From the NCBI RefSeq assembly GCF_030063475.1, contig NZ_JASIRT010000009.1, positions 62,001 through 126,000 on the forward strand: DNA of 64,000 nt, in the 5' to 3' direction. Of the stretch, positions 24,796 through 34,263 are shown piece by piece. The stretch's first letter is position 1. Every line of letters starts with the position of its first letter. The DNA is from Roseomonas sp. E05. Lineage in GTDB: Bacteria; Pseudomonadota; Alphaproteobacteria; Acetobacterales; Acetobacteraceae. The notes below the pieces were generated by a model that saw only the letters and a program-made list of their open reading frames with translations, was not told the origin of the DNA and made no database searches. The translations under genes were made by a program, and so were the position numbers.

Positions 24796-26388
24796 ATGGA
24801 ACGGATCTCCTTTCGTGCGATGGCTGCCGTCATCGCCGCATTCGCCGCCGGCCTGGCAAACCAGGGCGCAGCCAGGGCGCAGGACCTGCGGATCGGTGTG
24901 CGCGCCGCGCTCGACACCGCGGACCCCGCCAGCTCCTATTCGCCCAACCGCAACATCACGCTGCAGATCTATGAGCCACTGCTGCTGCAGGATGCCACGC
25001 TGAAGCCGGTGGCCGGGCTGGCGGTGGCCTGGCGAATGCGCGACCCCACCACCTGGGAGTTCACCCTGCGCGAGGGCGTCAAGTTCCATGACGGCTCGCC
25101 GCTGACGCCGGAGGACGTCGCGGCGACCATCGCCCGCAACATGGCGACCGAGGTGCCACAGACCTACAAGTCCGACATCCGCGAGATCGTCTCGGTGGAG
25201 GCGGAAGGGCCGCGCACCGTCATCCTGCGCACGCGCGCACCCTCGCCGCAGTTGCCCTTCAGCGTCGCCACCTTCGGCATCGTCTCCGCCCGCGCCACCA
25301 AGGACGCCACGCCGGAGGATTTCCGCGGCAAGGCGGCCATTGGCACCGGCCCCTATCGCTGGAGCGAGTGGACGCCGGGCCAGGGCGTGACGCTGACGCG
25401 CAACCCGGACTACTGGGGCGCGAAGCCGCATTGGGAGAAGGTGGAGTTCCGCTTCGTGCCGAACGACAGCGCGCGCGTCGCGTCGCTGCTGGCCGGCGAC
25501 CTCGACGTGATCGACGCCGTGCCGCCGGGGCTGACGCAGCGCATCGAGGCCTCGAGCAACGCGCATCTGCTCTCCACCACCGCCATCATGATGCTCTACC
25601 TGCAGCTTGAGATGGGGCGGGAGCAGTCGCCATACGTGACGGACGCCGACGGCAAGCCGCTGCCGAAGAACCCGTTCCAGGACATCCGGGTGCGGCATGC
25701 GCTGAGCTACGCCATCAACCGTGCCGCCATCGCCGATCGCGCGATGGAGGGCGCGGCGGAGCCGGCCGGGCAGTTCATGGCGCCGGGGCTCGACAACCAC
25801 GATCCCGCGCTGAAGCCGCTGCCCTATGATCCCGCGAAGGCACGCGCGCTGCTGGCGGAGGCCGGCTATCCCAAGGGCTTCAACATCACCCTGGCTTGCT
25901 CGAACGACCGCTACCCCGGCGATGCGCGGGTTTGCCAGGCGCTGGGGCAGATGCTGGGCGCCGTGGGCATCAAGACGCAGGTGGAGACGGTGCCGATCTC
26001 CATCCTGTTCCGCCGCCGCTCGGCCGGGGCGGACGGACGGCCGGACGTGGCGGCCTTCATGCTCGGCTACGGCGCGCCGAACGGCCTGGCAACCTCGGCG
26101 CTCACCTCGCTGGTGCAGACCCAGGACCGCGACCGCGGCCGTGGCGGCAACAACTACACCGGTTATTCGAGCCCGAAGCTGGACGCCATGATCGAGTCCG
26201 CGATGGTCGAGTCCGATGAGGCGAAGCGCGCCGCGCTGGTACGCGAGGCGACGCATCTCGCGATCGGTGACGCGCCGGTGGTGCCGGTCTATTTCACCAA
26301 GGCGATCTGGGGCCTGCGCCGCGACCTGACGCTGACGCCGCGCGCTGACTCCTTCACCTTCGTCGATACCATCAAGCCAGAGAAGTGA
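24796..26388 (+). CDS. ABC transporter substrate-binding protein, DppA/OppA family (orphan)
   Basis: A 530-residue periplasmic receptor. The signal peptide is the hydrophobic run after MERISFRAM, ending near ARAQ, and the mature part starts DLRIGVRAALDTADPAS. The family block FTLREGVKFHDGSPLTPEDV is clear, as are YDPAKARALLAEAGYPKGF and YPGDARVCQALGQMLGAVGI. No permease or ATPase genes follow; a DppBCDF set lies on the other strand at 35-39 kb and could be shared. The ATG at 24796 has no good ribosome site; a GTG at 24775 is an alternative. A terminator-like repeat follows. Confidence 0.9.
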   Translation: MERISFRAMAAVIAAFAAGLANQGAARAQDLRIGVRAALDTADPASSYSPNRNITLQIYEPLLLQDATLKPVAGLAVAWRMRDPTTWEFTLREGVKFHDGSPLTPEDVAATIARNMATEVPQTYKSDIREIVSVEAEGPRTVILRTRAPSPQLPFSVATFGIVSARATKDATPEDFRGKAAIGTGPYRWSEWTPGQGVTLTRNPDYWGAKPHWEKVEFRFVPNDSARVASLLAGDLDVIDAVPPGLTQRIEASSNAHLLSTTAIMMLYLQLEMGREQSPYVTDADGKPLPKNPFQDIRVRHALSYAINRAAIADRAMEGAAEPAGQFMAPGLDNHDPALKPLPYDPAKARALLAEAGYPKGFNITLACSNDRYPGDARVCQALGQMLGAVGIKTQVETVPISILFRRRSAGADGRPDVAAFMLGYGAPNGLATSALTSLVQTQDRDRGRGGNNYTGYSSPKLDAMIESAMVESDEAKRAALVREATHLAIGDAPVVPVYFTKAIWGLRRDLTLTPRADSFTFVDTIKPEK

Positions 26389-26396
26389 GTTGCGCG

Positions 26397-26530
26397 CTGG
26401 GAGGCGCTGCCTCCCAGACCCTCCGCCGGGGTGGCAACGGCCACCCCGGACCCCGCGATCAGTTTCGGCAAATGGAAGATCCAGATGCCCCGGGATTCCT
26501 GGCGGTGGGTCCGGGAGGCGAAGCCTCCCG
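26397..26530. repeat. multi-hairpin intergenic repeat between convergent genes, copy 1
   Basis: Three consecutive inverted repeats fill the 160 bp gap between convergent genes: GGGAGGCGCTGCCTCCC (26399-26415), CCGGGGTGGC-AACG-GCCACCCCGG (26426-26449) and CGGGAGGCGAAGCCTCCCG (26512-26530). The first 70 bases are nearly the same as a copy at 44331-44400, again between convergent genes. It looks like a dispersed REP-like element that can act as a bidirectional terminator. Confidence 0.75.
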
Positions 26531-26548
26531 AGCTTCCGGCGTGCGGGA

Positions 26549-27895
26549 CTACGAACTGGCCGCGTAGCGGCTGGGCGGCACCGGGACGCCCAGGTGCTCC
26601 CGCAGCGTGCGGCCGGCATAGTCGGCGCGGAACAGGCCACGCCGCTGCAATTCCGGCACGATGTGCTCGACGATGTCCTCCAGCGGCTTCGGGTAGTAGG
26701 GGAAGAGCAGCATGAAGCCGTCGCAGGCGCCGGCGCGCAGCCATTCCTCCATCACGTCCGCCACCTTCTGCGGCGCGCCCACCAGCAGGTGGTGTCCGAG
26801 CGAGGCGCCGAGATAGCGCGCCACCTGCCGCACGGTCAGGTTCTCGCGCCGGGCCTTGGCGACCAGATGCTCCTGCCGCGCGCGGGCGGCGTTGCTCGGC
26901 GGCAGGTCGGGCAGGGGGCCGTCCAGCGGGAACTGCCGGATGTCGAGGTCGCCGCAGAGCCGGGAGAGCAGGTTCACCGCCGTCTCGTCGTCCACCAGCG
27001 CCTCCAGCGAGCGATAATGCGCCTGCGCGGCTTCCTCGGTGGGGCCGGTGACGATCAGCAGGCCGGGCATGATCTTCACATGGGCGGGGTCGCGGCCATG
27101 CGCGGCGGCACGGGCCTTCACGTCGCGGTAGAAGGCCTGCGCCTCGGCCAGGTCGCTCTGCGCGGTGAAGATCATGTCGGCGACGCGGGAGGCGAGCCGC
27201 TTGCCGGGTTCGGAGGAGCCGGCCTGGGCGATCACCGGGCGGCCCTGCGGGCAGCGCGGCAGGTTCAGCGGGCCGCGTACCCGGAAGTGCTTGCCGATGT
27301 GGTTCAGGATGTGCCCCCTGGCGGGGTCGAGGAACTGGCCGGTCCGCTTGTCGCGCGGGAAGGCGCCTTCGTCGAAGCTGTCCCACAAGCCCGTGGTGAC
27401 GTCGAAGAACTCCTCGGCCCGTTCATAGCGCTCGGCATGGTCGGGGTGGCGGTCGAAGCCGAAATTGCCGGCCTCGTCCTCGATCTGCGAGGTGACGAGG
27501 TTCCAGCCGGCACGCCCGCCGCTGACATGGTCCACCGTGCCGAAGCGGCGGGCCAGGGTATAGGGGTCGCCATAGGTGGTGGTGGCGGTGGCCACCAGGC
27601 CGATATGCGCGGTGACCGGCGCCAGCGCGGCGATCAGCGTCGCCGGCTCCGGGAAGACCTGCCGCGCGGCGGTCGGGCGCCAGGGGCTGCCGCCATGCAG
27701 GGCGGCGCTGCCGTTCACCGCCGCCGTGTCCTGGAAGAAGACGCAGTCCAGCTTGCCGCGCTCGGCGGCCTGCGTCATCGCGACGTAATGCGCGAAGGAC
27801 ATGTCGGTCTCCGGCATGGCGTCGGGATGACGCCAGCCGGCCGAGTGGCTTCCGGGGGTGAAGAAGAAGGCCCCCAGATGCATGGTCGGGCTCAC
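26549..27895 (-). CDS. LLM-class flavin-dependent monooxygenase, NtaA/DszA type
   Basis: A 448-residue bacterial luciferase-like TIM barrel, the usual length for the NtaA/SnaA/DszA family, which uses FMNH2 supplied by a separate reductase. Typical blocks are HLGAFFFTPGSH, DCVFFQDTAAV, TATTTYGDPYTLARRFGTVDH and GGRAGWNLVTSQ, then QAGSSEPGKRLASRVADMIF. Family substrates include nitrilotriacetate, EDTA and sulfur heterocycles. It is the last gene of an 11-gene cluster, overlapping the M20 peptidase gene by 4 bp. No flavin reductase is seen nearby. Oxidation of an imported amide or cyclic compound is plausible. Confidence 0.92.
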   Translation of the reverse strand: MSPTMHLGAFFFTPGSHSAGWRHPDAMPETDMSFAHYVAMTQAAERGKLDCVFFQDTAAVNGSAALHGGSPWRPTAARQVFPEPATLIAALAPVTAHIGLVATATTTYGDPYTLARRFGTVDHVSGGRAGWNLVTSQIEDEAGNFGFDRHPDHAERYERAEEFFDVTTGLWDSFDEGAFPRDKRTGQFLDPARGHILNHIGKHFRVRGPLNLPRCPQGRPVIAQAGSSEPGKRLASRVADMIFTAQSDLAEAQAFYRDVKARAAAHGRDPAHVKIMPGLLIVTGPTEEAAQAHYRSLEALVDDETAVNLLSRLCGDLDIRQFPLDGPLPDLPPSNAARARQEHLVAKARRENLTVRQVARYLGASLGHHLLVGAPQKVADVMEEWLRAGACDGFMLLFPYYPKPLEDIVEHIVPELQRRGLFRADYAGRTLREHLGVPVPPSRYAASS

Positions 27896-29289
27896 CGGCC
27901 GGGCCAGGGCGTCTCGCCCAGGTCCCAGAAGACGCCGGCGGCGATCTCCAGCCCCTCCCGCACCAGCGGGAACAGCGCATGCTCGTTCGGCGCGTGCTGC
28001 GAGCAGCCGCTGTAGGAATGCGGGATGTAGATGGTGGGCAGGCCCAGCGTCACCGCGAAGCTGTCATTCGGCAGCGAGCCGCCGGCATTCGGCACGATCA
28101 TCGGCGCCTTGCCCGTGGTGCGGCGGATGCTCTCCGCCACCAGCCGTGGCCAGGGGCCGTCCGGGTCCATGCGGGTGGCCTTCCACTCGGCGCCCGCCTT
28201 CACCGGCTGCACGGCGACGTCGGTGAAGCCCTGCGCGTCCAGGTGGCGGCGGATGGCGGGGAGGAAGGTTTCCACGTCGCGGTCCACGGTGTAGCGGATC
28301 TGGCAACGGGCGAAGGCCTCGGGCGGCACGGCATTGACCGGCGCCGCAGGGTTGCCGGTGGAATAGGCCAGCACCTCGAAGGTGTTCCAGCCGAACACCT
28401 TCTCGGCGGCGGAGAGGCCCGGCTCGCCCCACCAGGCGTTGATCTCCGGCCCGTCGCTGCCGCCATCCACGCGGCAGTCGGCGAGCGCGCGGCGGACGTT
28501 GTCGGGGATGCGCTCCGGCACGAGGTCGCGCAGCAGCACCTCGCCGGTCGGCCCGACGATGCTGGCGATGGCATGGGCGAGCCGGATGCCGGGATTGGCC
28601 AGCAGCCCGCCCCAGTTGCCGGAATGATGCCCGCCCTCGCGATACTTCACCCGCAGGTCGAAGGCGATGGCGCCGCGCGTGCCGAGGGTCAGGGTCGGCA
28701 CATCGGGCGCCAGGCGCGGGCCATCGGAGGCGATCAGCACGTCGGCCTTCAGCAGGTCGCGCTGCTGCTGGCAGATCTCCTCGATGCCGGGGGAGCCGAC
28801 CTCCTCGCTCATCTCCAGCAGCAGGGTGACGTTGTAGCCGAGCTTGCCGCCGCGCTGCTGGCGCACCGCCTCCATGGCCATCAGGTTGCCGGTGTGCTGG
28901 CCCTTGTTGTCCACGATGCCGCGGCCATAGATCCGCTCGCCGCGCCGGGTCAGCACCCAGGGGGAGAGGCCTTCCTCCCAGCCGTCATCCAGGCCCAGCA
29001 CCGTGTCGCCATGGCCGTAGGTCAGCAGCGTCGGCAGGGAAGGGTCCTCGATGCGGCGGGCGATCAGGAAGGGGCCGCCCTTGCCGGTCGGGTTGTCGAA
29101 GATCCGGCCAGTGAAACCCTGGCGCTCCAGATCCGGCAGGATTTCCTCCGCGAGATAGGCGTGGAGATGCGGGGCGCTCTCCGGGTCCTGGCTGGCAGTC
29201 GGGATGGCGACGCGGCGTGCTATAACCTCCAGATAGGGGCCATCCTCCAGCAGGGCGCGGGCGGCGGCGACGGCGGCTTCACGGGTCAT
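27892..29289 (-). CDS. M20 family metallopeptidase
   Basis: A 465-residue Zn-dependent hydrolase of the M20 family (dipeptidase/carboxypeptidase/deacylase group). Metal and catalytic motifs are complete: His93-x-Asp95 in TYGHGDTVLG, YGRGIVDNKGQH with the bridging Asp, EMSEEVGSPG with the catalytic Glu pair, and a C-terminal His in GCSQHAPNEH. No signal peptide is seen, so it acts on internalised substrate. It overlaps both hyuA (4 bp) and the monooxygenase gene (4 bp). It could cleave the ring-opened product of HyuAB. Confidence 0.92.
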   Translation of the reverse strand: MTREAAVAAARALLEDGPYLEVIARRVAIPTASQDPESAPHLHAYLAEEILPDLERQGFTGRIFDNPTGKGGPFLIARRIEDPSLPTLLTYGHGDTVLGLDDGWEEGLSPWVLTRRGERIYGRGIVDNKGQHTGNLMAMEAVRQQRGGKLGYNVTLLLEMSEEVGSPGIEEICQQQRDLLKADVLIASDGPRLAPDVPTLTLGTRGAIAFDLRVKYREGGHHSGNWGGLLANPGIRLAHAIASIVGPTGEVLLRDLVPERIPDNVRRALADCRVDGGSDGPEINAWWGEPGLSAAEKVFGWNTFEVLAYSTGNPAAPVNAVPPEAFARCQIRYTVDRDVETFLPAIRRHLDAQGFTDVAVQPVKAGAEWKATRMDPDGPWPRLVAESIRRTTGKAPMIVPNAGGSLPNDSFAVTLGLPTIYIPHSYSGCSQHAPNEHALFPLVREGLEIAAGVFWDLGETPWPGR

Positions 29290-31331
29290 GCGGCATTCTC
29301 CTGCCGGCGCAGCACCAGGGCGCCGGAGGCGTCCATCTGCGCCTCCCAGCCGGGCGGCACCAGGGTCGTGGCGTCGAGTTGGGTGACGATGGCGGGGCCG
29401 GCGAAGTGGTCGCCGGCCCCGAGGGCTGCGCGGTCGTAGAGCGCCGCCTCCCGCGTGCCGCTGGCGAAATGCACGGTGTGGTGGCCCATCGGCGCCGCGC
29501 CGCGTCCGGGTGGCAGCGGGGCGGTGATGGTGCCGCTGAGCTGGCCAACCGCCTCCAGCCGCAGCGTCACCAGCTCCGCGGTGCCCTCCGGCAGGTCGAA
29601 GCCGTAGAGCGCCTTGTGCTGCGCGGCGAAGGCGGCGGCGGCGGCGGACATGCCGCCGGGCCAGGGCACGGCCAACTCGCCGCCCTGGCCGGCATAGCGC
29701 ATCAGCGCCACCCGGTGCGTCTCGCGGCGGGCGGGGGGAACCTGCTCCTCGGCGAACCAGGCGGCGGCCTCCTCCTCCAGCGCGGCATAGCCGGCCTCCA
29801 CCACCTCGGGTGTGGCGTCGGATAGGCTGCGGCTGAACTCGGCCTTGAGGTCGGCGGCGAGCAGGCCCTGGGCGCAGAGCACGCCAGGGGAGGGCGGCAC
29901 CAGCACGGCGCGGATGCCAAGCAGATCGGCCAGCGCACAGCCATGCAGCGGCCCGGCACCGCCGAAGGGCACCAGCGCGAAGTCGCGCGGATCATGCCCG
30001 CGCTCCACCGAGACGACGCGCACCGCGCCGACCATGTTGGAATCGGCGATGGCCAGGATGCCACGCGCGGCGGCGTGCAGGTCGAGGCCGAGCGGCGTGG
30101 CGACGTTGTCCTGCACCGCCTGCCGCGCGGCGGGGACGTCGAGCGTCATGCGGCCGCCGAGCAGGCTGGGCGGGAGATGGCCGAGCGCCACATGCGCGTC
30201 GGTGACGGTGGCGCGGGTGCCGCCGCGCCCGTAGCAGGCCGGGCCGGGGACCGCGTCGGCGCTTTCCGGGCCGACCGCCAGCGCGCCCGCCGCCGTGACG
30301 CGCGCCAGCGAGCCGCCGCCGGCGCCGATCGTCACCATGTCCACCATCGGCAGCGGCAGTGGCCAGTCGCCGATATGGCCGGTCTGGGTCAGGCGGATCT
30401 CGCCGCCCTTCATCAGGCAGATATCGGCGCTGGTGCCGCCGATATCGACGGTGATGATGTCGGGGAAGCCGGCCGCTGCCGCGATGGCGCGCGCGCCCAC
30501 CACGCCGGCGGCCGGGCCGGAGAGCGCCGTGACGGCGGGGGCGCGGCGGATGGCGGCGGCGCCGGCCACGCCGCCATTGCTCTTCATCAGCAGCAGCGGC
30601 GCCGCGACGCCCTCGCCCTCCAGCCGCTCCTCCAGCCGCTGCACATAGGTGGAGACGGCCGGCATCACCTGCGCGTTCAGGATGGTGGCCAGCGAGCGCT
30701 CGTATTCCCGCACCACCGGCAGCACGTCGGAGGAGGCGGTGACGGCGACACCCGGCAGCGCCGCGCGCAGCATCTCCGCCACCCGCCGCTCATGCTCCGG
30801 GGCGGTGAAGGCGTGCAGCAGGCAGACGGCGACCGCGGAGACGCCGGCGGCGCGGCAGGCCTCGGCGGCAGCGCGCACCGTAGCCTCGTCCAGCGGCACC
30901 AGCACCTCGCCCTGGGCGGAGACGCGCTCCGTCACCTCGAAGACGCGGGCGGGCGGCACCGGGCGCTCGGGCTTCACCCAGGCATGCAGGTTGACGCGGC
31001 GGGGGATGTCCTGCCGGCCGATGTCGAGCACATGGCGGAAGCCGGCCGTGGTGACCAGCGCCGCCTTCGCGCCCTTGCCCTCCAGGATCATGTTGGTGGC
31101 GACGGTGGTGCCGTGCAGCACGCGGCCGACGCCCGAGGCGGCGCCCTCGGCGGCCTCCAGCGCCAGGCGCACGCCGGTCAGGAAGGCTTCCGAGGGATCG
31201 TGCGGGGTGGAGGGCGTCTTGGCGGTCCAGGCGCGGCCGCTGGCGGTGTCCTGGATGGTGATGTCGGTGAAGGTGCCGCCGATATCCACCGCGATGGACC
31301 AGGGGCGCGCCAAGGCGTCAGTCGAGGACAT
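29286..31331 (-). CDS. hyuA: hydantoinase A / oxoprolinase A subunit (second set)
   Basis: A 681-residue HyuA with phosphate loop AVDIGGTFTDITIQD, second block IITVDIGGTSADICLM, ALSGPAAGVVGARA and LVPFGGAGPLHGCALADLLG. The start at 31331 has GGGAG 8 bases upstream and overlaps the end of hyuB by 14 bp; a start 90 codons further up is not supported. Gene order is reversed relative to the set at 13-17 kb (here hyuB precedes hyuA). Neighbouring M20 peptidases suggest sequential opening of a cyclic amide and cleavage of the resulting amino-acid derivative. Confidence 0.93.
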   Translation of the reverse strand: MSSTDALARPWSIAVDIGGTFTDITIQDTASGRAWTAKTPSTPHDPSEAFLTGVRLALEAAEGAASGVGRVLHGTTVATNMILEGKGAKAALVTTAGFRHVLDIGRQDIPRRVNLHAWVKPERPVPPARVFEVTERVSAQGEVLVPLDEATVRAAAEACRAAGVSAVAVCLLHAFTAPEHERRVAEMLRAALPGVAVTASSDVLPVVREYERSLATILNAQVMPAVSTYVQRLEERLEGEGVAAPLLLMKSNGGVAGAAAIRRAPAVTALSGPAAGVVGARAIAAAAGFPDIITVDIGGTSADICLMKGGEIRLTQTGHIGDWPLPLPMVDMVTIGAGGGSLARVTAAGALAVGPESADAVPGPACYGRGGTRATVTDAHVALGHLPPSLLGGRMTLDVPAARQAVQDNVATPLGLDLHAAARGILAIADSNMVGAVRVVSVERGHDPRDFALVPFGGAGPLHGCALADLLGIRAVLVPPSPGVLCAQGLLAADLKAEFSRSLSDATPEVVEAGYAALEEEAAAWFAEEQVPPARRETHRVALMRYAGQGGELAVPWPGGMSAAAAAFAAQHKALYGFDLPEGTAELVTLRLEAVGQLSGTITAPLPPGRGAAPMGHHTVHFASGTREAALYDRAALGAGDHFAGPAIVTQLDATTLVPPGWEAQMDASGALVLRRQENAA

Positions 31332-33096
31332 GCGCATAACTCCCGCGATGGAATTCCTTTGCCGCCGGGCGATCGGCCCGCAGGCCTTCGGTGGCAGCGG
31401 CATCCACGGCGCCCTCCCGCACCGCCACGCCATAGTCGCGCGCTGCGGCATCCATGCTGACGAAGCCGCCCAGCACGTCGGCCAGCACCGCCTCGGCCGG
31501 CCGGTCGAAGGGATGTCCGCGCCCGCCGCCGCCGCCGGTCTCGATGCGCAGGATATCGCCGCGCACCAGCCGGTTACCGTCCGAGAGCGGTCGCAGCACA
31601 CGCTCCTGCGGCGTGCCGGGATTGACGGTGACGCGCCCGGGCCGGCCGGACATGCCGCCGCCCGCGCCCCAGGGCGGGTTCTCCACGCCGTCGATGCGGA
31701 TGGCCATGACGGCCTCCTCGGCCATCACCTCGTATTCGCGCACGATGCCGCAGCCGCCGCGCCAGCGCCCCGGCCCGCCGCTGTCGGCATGAATGCCGTA
31801 GCGCCGCATCCGTACCGGATATTCCTGCTCCAGGAACTCGACGGGGTAGTTCTCCTGCGCGACGAAATAGACGGCGTCGATGCCGTCCGCGAAGGCGCGG
31901 GCGCCGTAGCCGACGCCGATGCCGTCGCTCATCAGGAAGGGCTTGCCGCCCGCCGTGCCGCGCAGCAGCATGATGACATAGGCCGCATGCGCCGCCGGAG
32001 CCTCGCCGCCGGCCACCGAGACCAGCCCGTTCAGCGCCGCCAACACGCGCATCATGGTCAGGCCGCGCATGCCCAGCGCCGCCGGGAAGCGCGGCTGCAC
32101 CAGCGAGCCCTCGCGCAGCCGCACCTCGTCGAGCGCGCGCGGGCCGCCGGCATTGACCACCTGGGCCGCCTCGCCGCCGAGGAAATAGAGGCCGAGCGCC
32201 ATGCCCGGCACGTCCGGGTTCATCAGGAAGTTGACGGGGCCGACCGACTGGTCGTCCGTTTCCGTCGCGTCCAGGATGAAGCGGTCGTCGGGCGTGCGGG
32301 TCAGGGCGAAGCGGATGCGCAGCGGCCCGGAGCCATGGCCGTCGCCGTCGATGCGATCGGTGAAGCGCCAGGTGCCGACGGGGAAGGTCTGCTTCAGCCG
32401 TTCGCGCACCGTCTCGCGCGTGCGCTCAAAGAGCTGGCGCAGCGCGTCGGCCAGCACCTCGGCGCCGAAGCGGCCGGCGATCTCCGCCATGCGGGCGACG
32501 CCCAGTTCCACGCTGGCCATCAGCGCCCGCGTGTCGCCCTGCGCCGCGCGCGGGAAGCGGGAGTTGCGGTAGAAGATATCGAGCGCCGCCTCGTTGATCG
32601 TGCCGGCCGCGATCAGCTTCGTCGGCGGCACGATGATGCCTTCCTGGAAGATGTCGGTGGCGTCCGGCGAGATGGAGCCGGGGCGCAGTCCGCCGATATC
32701 GGCGAAATGCGCCCAGCCCATGACGAAGGCAACGCGCCGGCCCGCGTGGAAGACCGGCGCCAGGAAGACCTGGTCGTTGGAGTGGCTGACGGCGCCGCGC
32801 GAGCCGTAGCAGTCGTTGTACCAGTAGAGGTCGCCGGGCTGCATCGTGTCCGGCGCGAATTTGCGGAAGACGGGGCCACAGATGTCGCCGAAGACCGGCA
32901 CGTTGGAGCCCACCGCCATGACGCCCTCGGCGTCGAAGAGGGCGGTGTAGAAATCCTTCTTCTCGCGGATGAAGGCGGACATGGCGGTGCGCTCGATCAG
33001 CGCCTCCATCTCCGCCTGGGCGGCGCGGATGGCGCCGCGCACGATCTCCAGCGTGACCGGGTCGCAGAGCCGCGCCGGCGGGGCGAAGTCGGTCAC
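31318..33096 (-). CDS. hyuB: hydantoinase B / oxoprolinase B subunit (second set)
   Basis: A 592-residue HyuB, about 50 residues longer than the copy at 13 kb. Blocks are CDPVTLEIVRGAIRAAQAEM, GDLYWYNDCYGSRGAVSHSN, the helical PVNFLMNPDVPGMALGLY region and DSGGPGRWRGGCGIVREYEV. It begins 4 bp inside the end of the M20 peptidase gene. The YNDCYGSRG variant of the family NDPYxGG motif is notable and is one clear difference from the first HyuB. Confidence 0.92.
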   Translation of the reverse strand: MTDFAPPARLCDPVTLEIVRGAIRAAQAEMEALIERTAMSAFIREKKDFYTALFDAEGVMAVGSNVPVFGDICGPVFRKFAPDTMQPGDLYWYNDCYGSRGAVSHSNDQVFLAPVFHAGRRVAFVMGWAHFADIGGLRPGSISPDATDIFQEGIIVPPTKLIAAGTINEAALDIFYRNSRFPRAAQGDTRALMASVELGVARMAEIAGRFGAEVLADALRQLFERTRETVRERLKQTFPVGTWRFTDRIDGDGHGSGPLRIRFALTRTPDDRFILDATETDDQSVGPVNFLMNPDVPGMALGLYFLGGEAAQVVNAGGPRALDEVRLREGSLVQPRFPAALGMRGLTMMRVLAALNGLVSVAGGEAPAAHAAYVIMLLRGTAGGKPFLMSDGIGVGYGARAFADGIDAVYFVAQENYPVEFLEQEYPVRMRRYGIHADSGGPGRWRGGCGIVREYEVMAEEAVMAIRIDGVENPPWGAGGGMSGRPGRVTVNPGTPQERVLRPLSDGNRLVRGDILRIETGGGGGRGHPFDRPAEAVLADVLGGFVSMDAAARDYGVAVREGAVDAAATEGLRADRPAAKEFHRGSYAHVLD

Positions 33097-34235
33097 GCGA
33101 GGGTCTCCATCAGCCGCAGCATCAGCCGCGCGCGCGGCACCAGGGACGAGATGTTGATCTGCTCGTAGAGGGTATGGCCGCCCTTGCCGTCCACGCCGAG
33201 GCCGTCCAGCGTCGGCACGCCGAGGGCGGCGGTGAAATTGCCATCCGAGCCGCCGCCGGTCTTCAGATCCTGCAGCTCGAAGCCGATCTCGGCGGCGAGG
33301 CCGCGCGCATGCTCGAAGAGTTGGGCGATGGCGGGCGACTTCTCGTAGCCCGGGCGGTTCAGGCCGCCGGTGATCTCCAGCGTCACGTCGGGGTCATAGG
33401 GCTTGAGGGCCAGCACGCGTTCGATGGCGGGGTTGCCGATCTCCTGGTTCGGCACGCGCATGTCGATCTCGGCCCAGGCGTGATCGGCCACGACATTGGC
33501 GCGGGTGCCGCCGCCGACATGGCCGACATTGACCGTGACGCCGGTCGTGTAGTCGGTCATGGCCTCAAGGTCGAGAATCTGCCGTGCCAGTTCCTTCACC
33601 GCACTGCGCCCATCCTGGTGGCGCGAGCCGGAATGTGCGGCCTGGCCACGGATTTTCAGGTCGAAGCGCGCCGTGCCCTTGCGCGCGGTGACGATGCGGC
33701 CGCCCTCCCGCGCTGGCTCCGTCACCAGCACGTAGCGCGCCCGCCGCGCCTCGCGCTCGATGTGCTCCCGCGAGGTATGGCTGCCGACCTCCTCATCGGA
33801 GACAAAGAGGTGGCGCACCGGCAGCGGCGTGCGCTGGCCGCCGCGGATCAGGTGGCGCAGCGCCGCGAGCGCGATCAGCGCGCCGCCCTTCATGTCGTAG
33901 ATGCCGGGACCATAGGCGAGGTCGCCCTCTACCTTGAAGGGAAGAGGGCCTTCCAACGTGCCCAGGCCATGCACCGTGTCGAGATGGCTCAGCACCAGGA
34001 TGCCCGGCTCGTCCTCCTCGCCCCAGGGCGAGCTGACCAGCAGATGGCCCCCATAGCCGTCGCGGCCAGGGATGCGGGCGATGCGGGCGCCGGCCGCCTC
34101 AGCATCGGCGGCGGCCTTGTCCATGACGCGATCGACGGCGGCGGCGTCGGTGGTCGGGCTCTCGATCTCGACCCAGGCGCGGATCTCCTCCAGCAGCTCC
34201 TCGGCCACGAAGGGCGGGGTGTTGGCGTGGCTCAT
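33093..34235 (-). CDS. M20 family peptidase, glutamate carboxypeptidase-like
   Basis: A 380-residue M20 peptidase with His84-x-Asp86 in LSHLDTVHG, YGPGIYDMKGGALIAL, VSDEEVGSHTSRE and a dimerisation-domain stretch GQAAHSGSRHQDGRSAVKEL. Length and motifs fit the CPG2/ArgE-like branch, which removes C-terminal Glu or other acyl groups. Cytoplasmic. It lies 28 bp after the IclR gene and overlaps hyuB by 4 bp. It is distinct from the 465-residue M20 enzyme of the same cluster. Confidence 0.92.
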   Translation of the reverse strand: MSHANTPPFVAEELLEEIRAWVEIESPTTDAAAVDRVMDKAAADAEAAGARIARIPGRDGYGGHLLVSSPWGEEDEPGILVLSHLDTVHGLGTLEGPLPFKVEGDLAYGPGIYDMKGGALIALAALRHLIRGGQRTPLPVRHLFVSDEEVGSHTSREHIEREARRARYVLVTEPAREGGRIVTARKGTARFDLKIRGQAAHSGSRHQDGRSAVKELARQILDLEAMTDYTTGVTVNVGHVGGGTRANVVADHAWAEIDMRVPNQEIGNPAIERVLALKPYDPDVTLEITGGLNRPGYEKSPAIAQLFEHARGLAAEIGFELQDLKTGGGSDGNFTAALGVPTLDGLGVDGKGGHTLYEQINISSLVPRARLMLRLMETLA

Positions 34236-34263
34236 TGGTGCGTGCTCCGGTCAGGCAAGGGGA

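Noticed and set aside
31332-31601. Longer start for the second HyuA
   Set aside because: The extension runs 90 codons into hyuB in another frame; the ATG at 31331 has a ribosome site and matches the family N-terminus.
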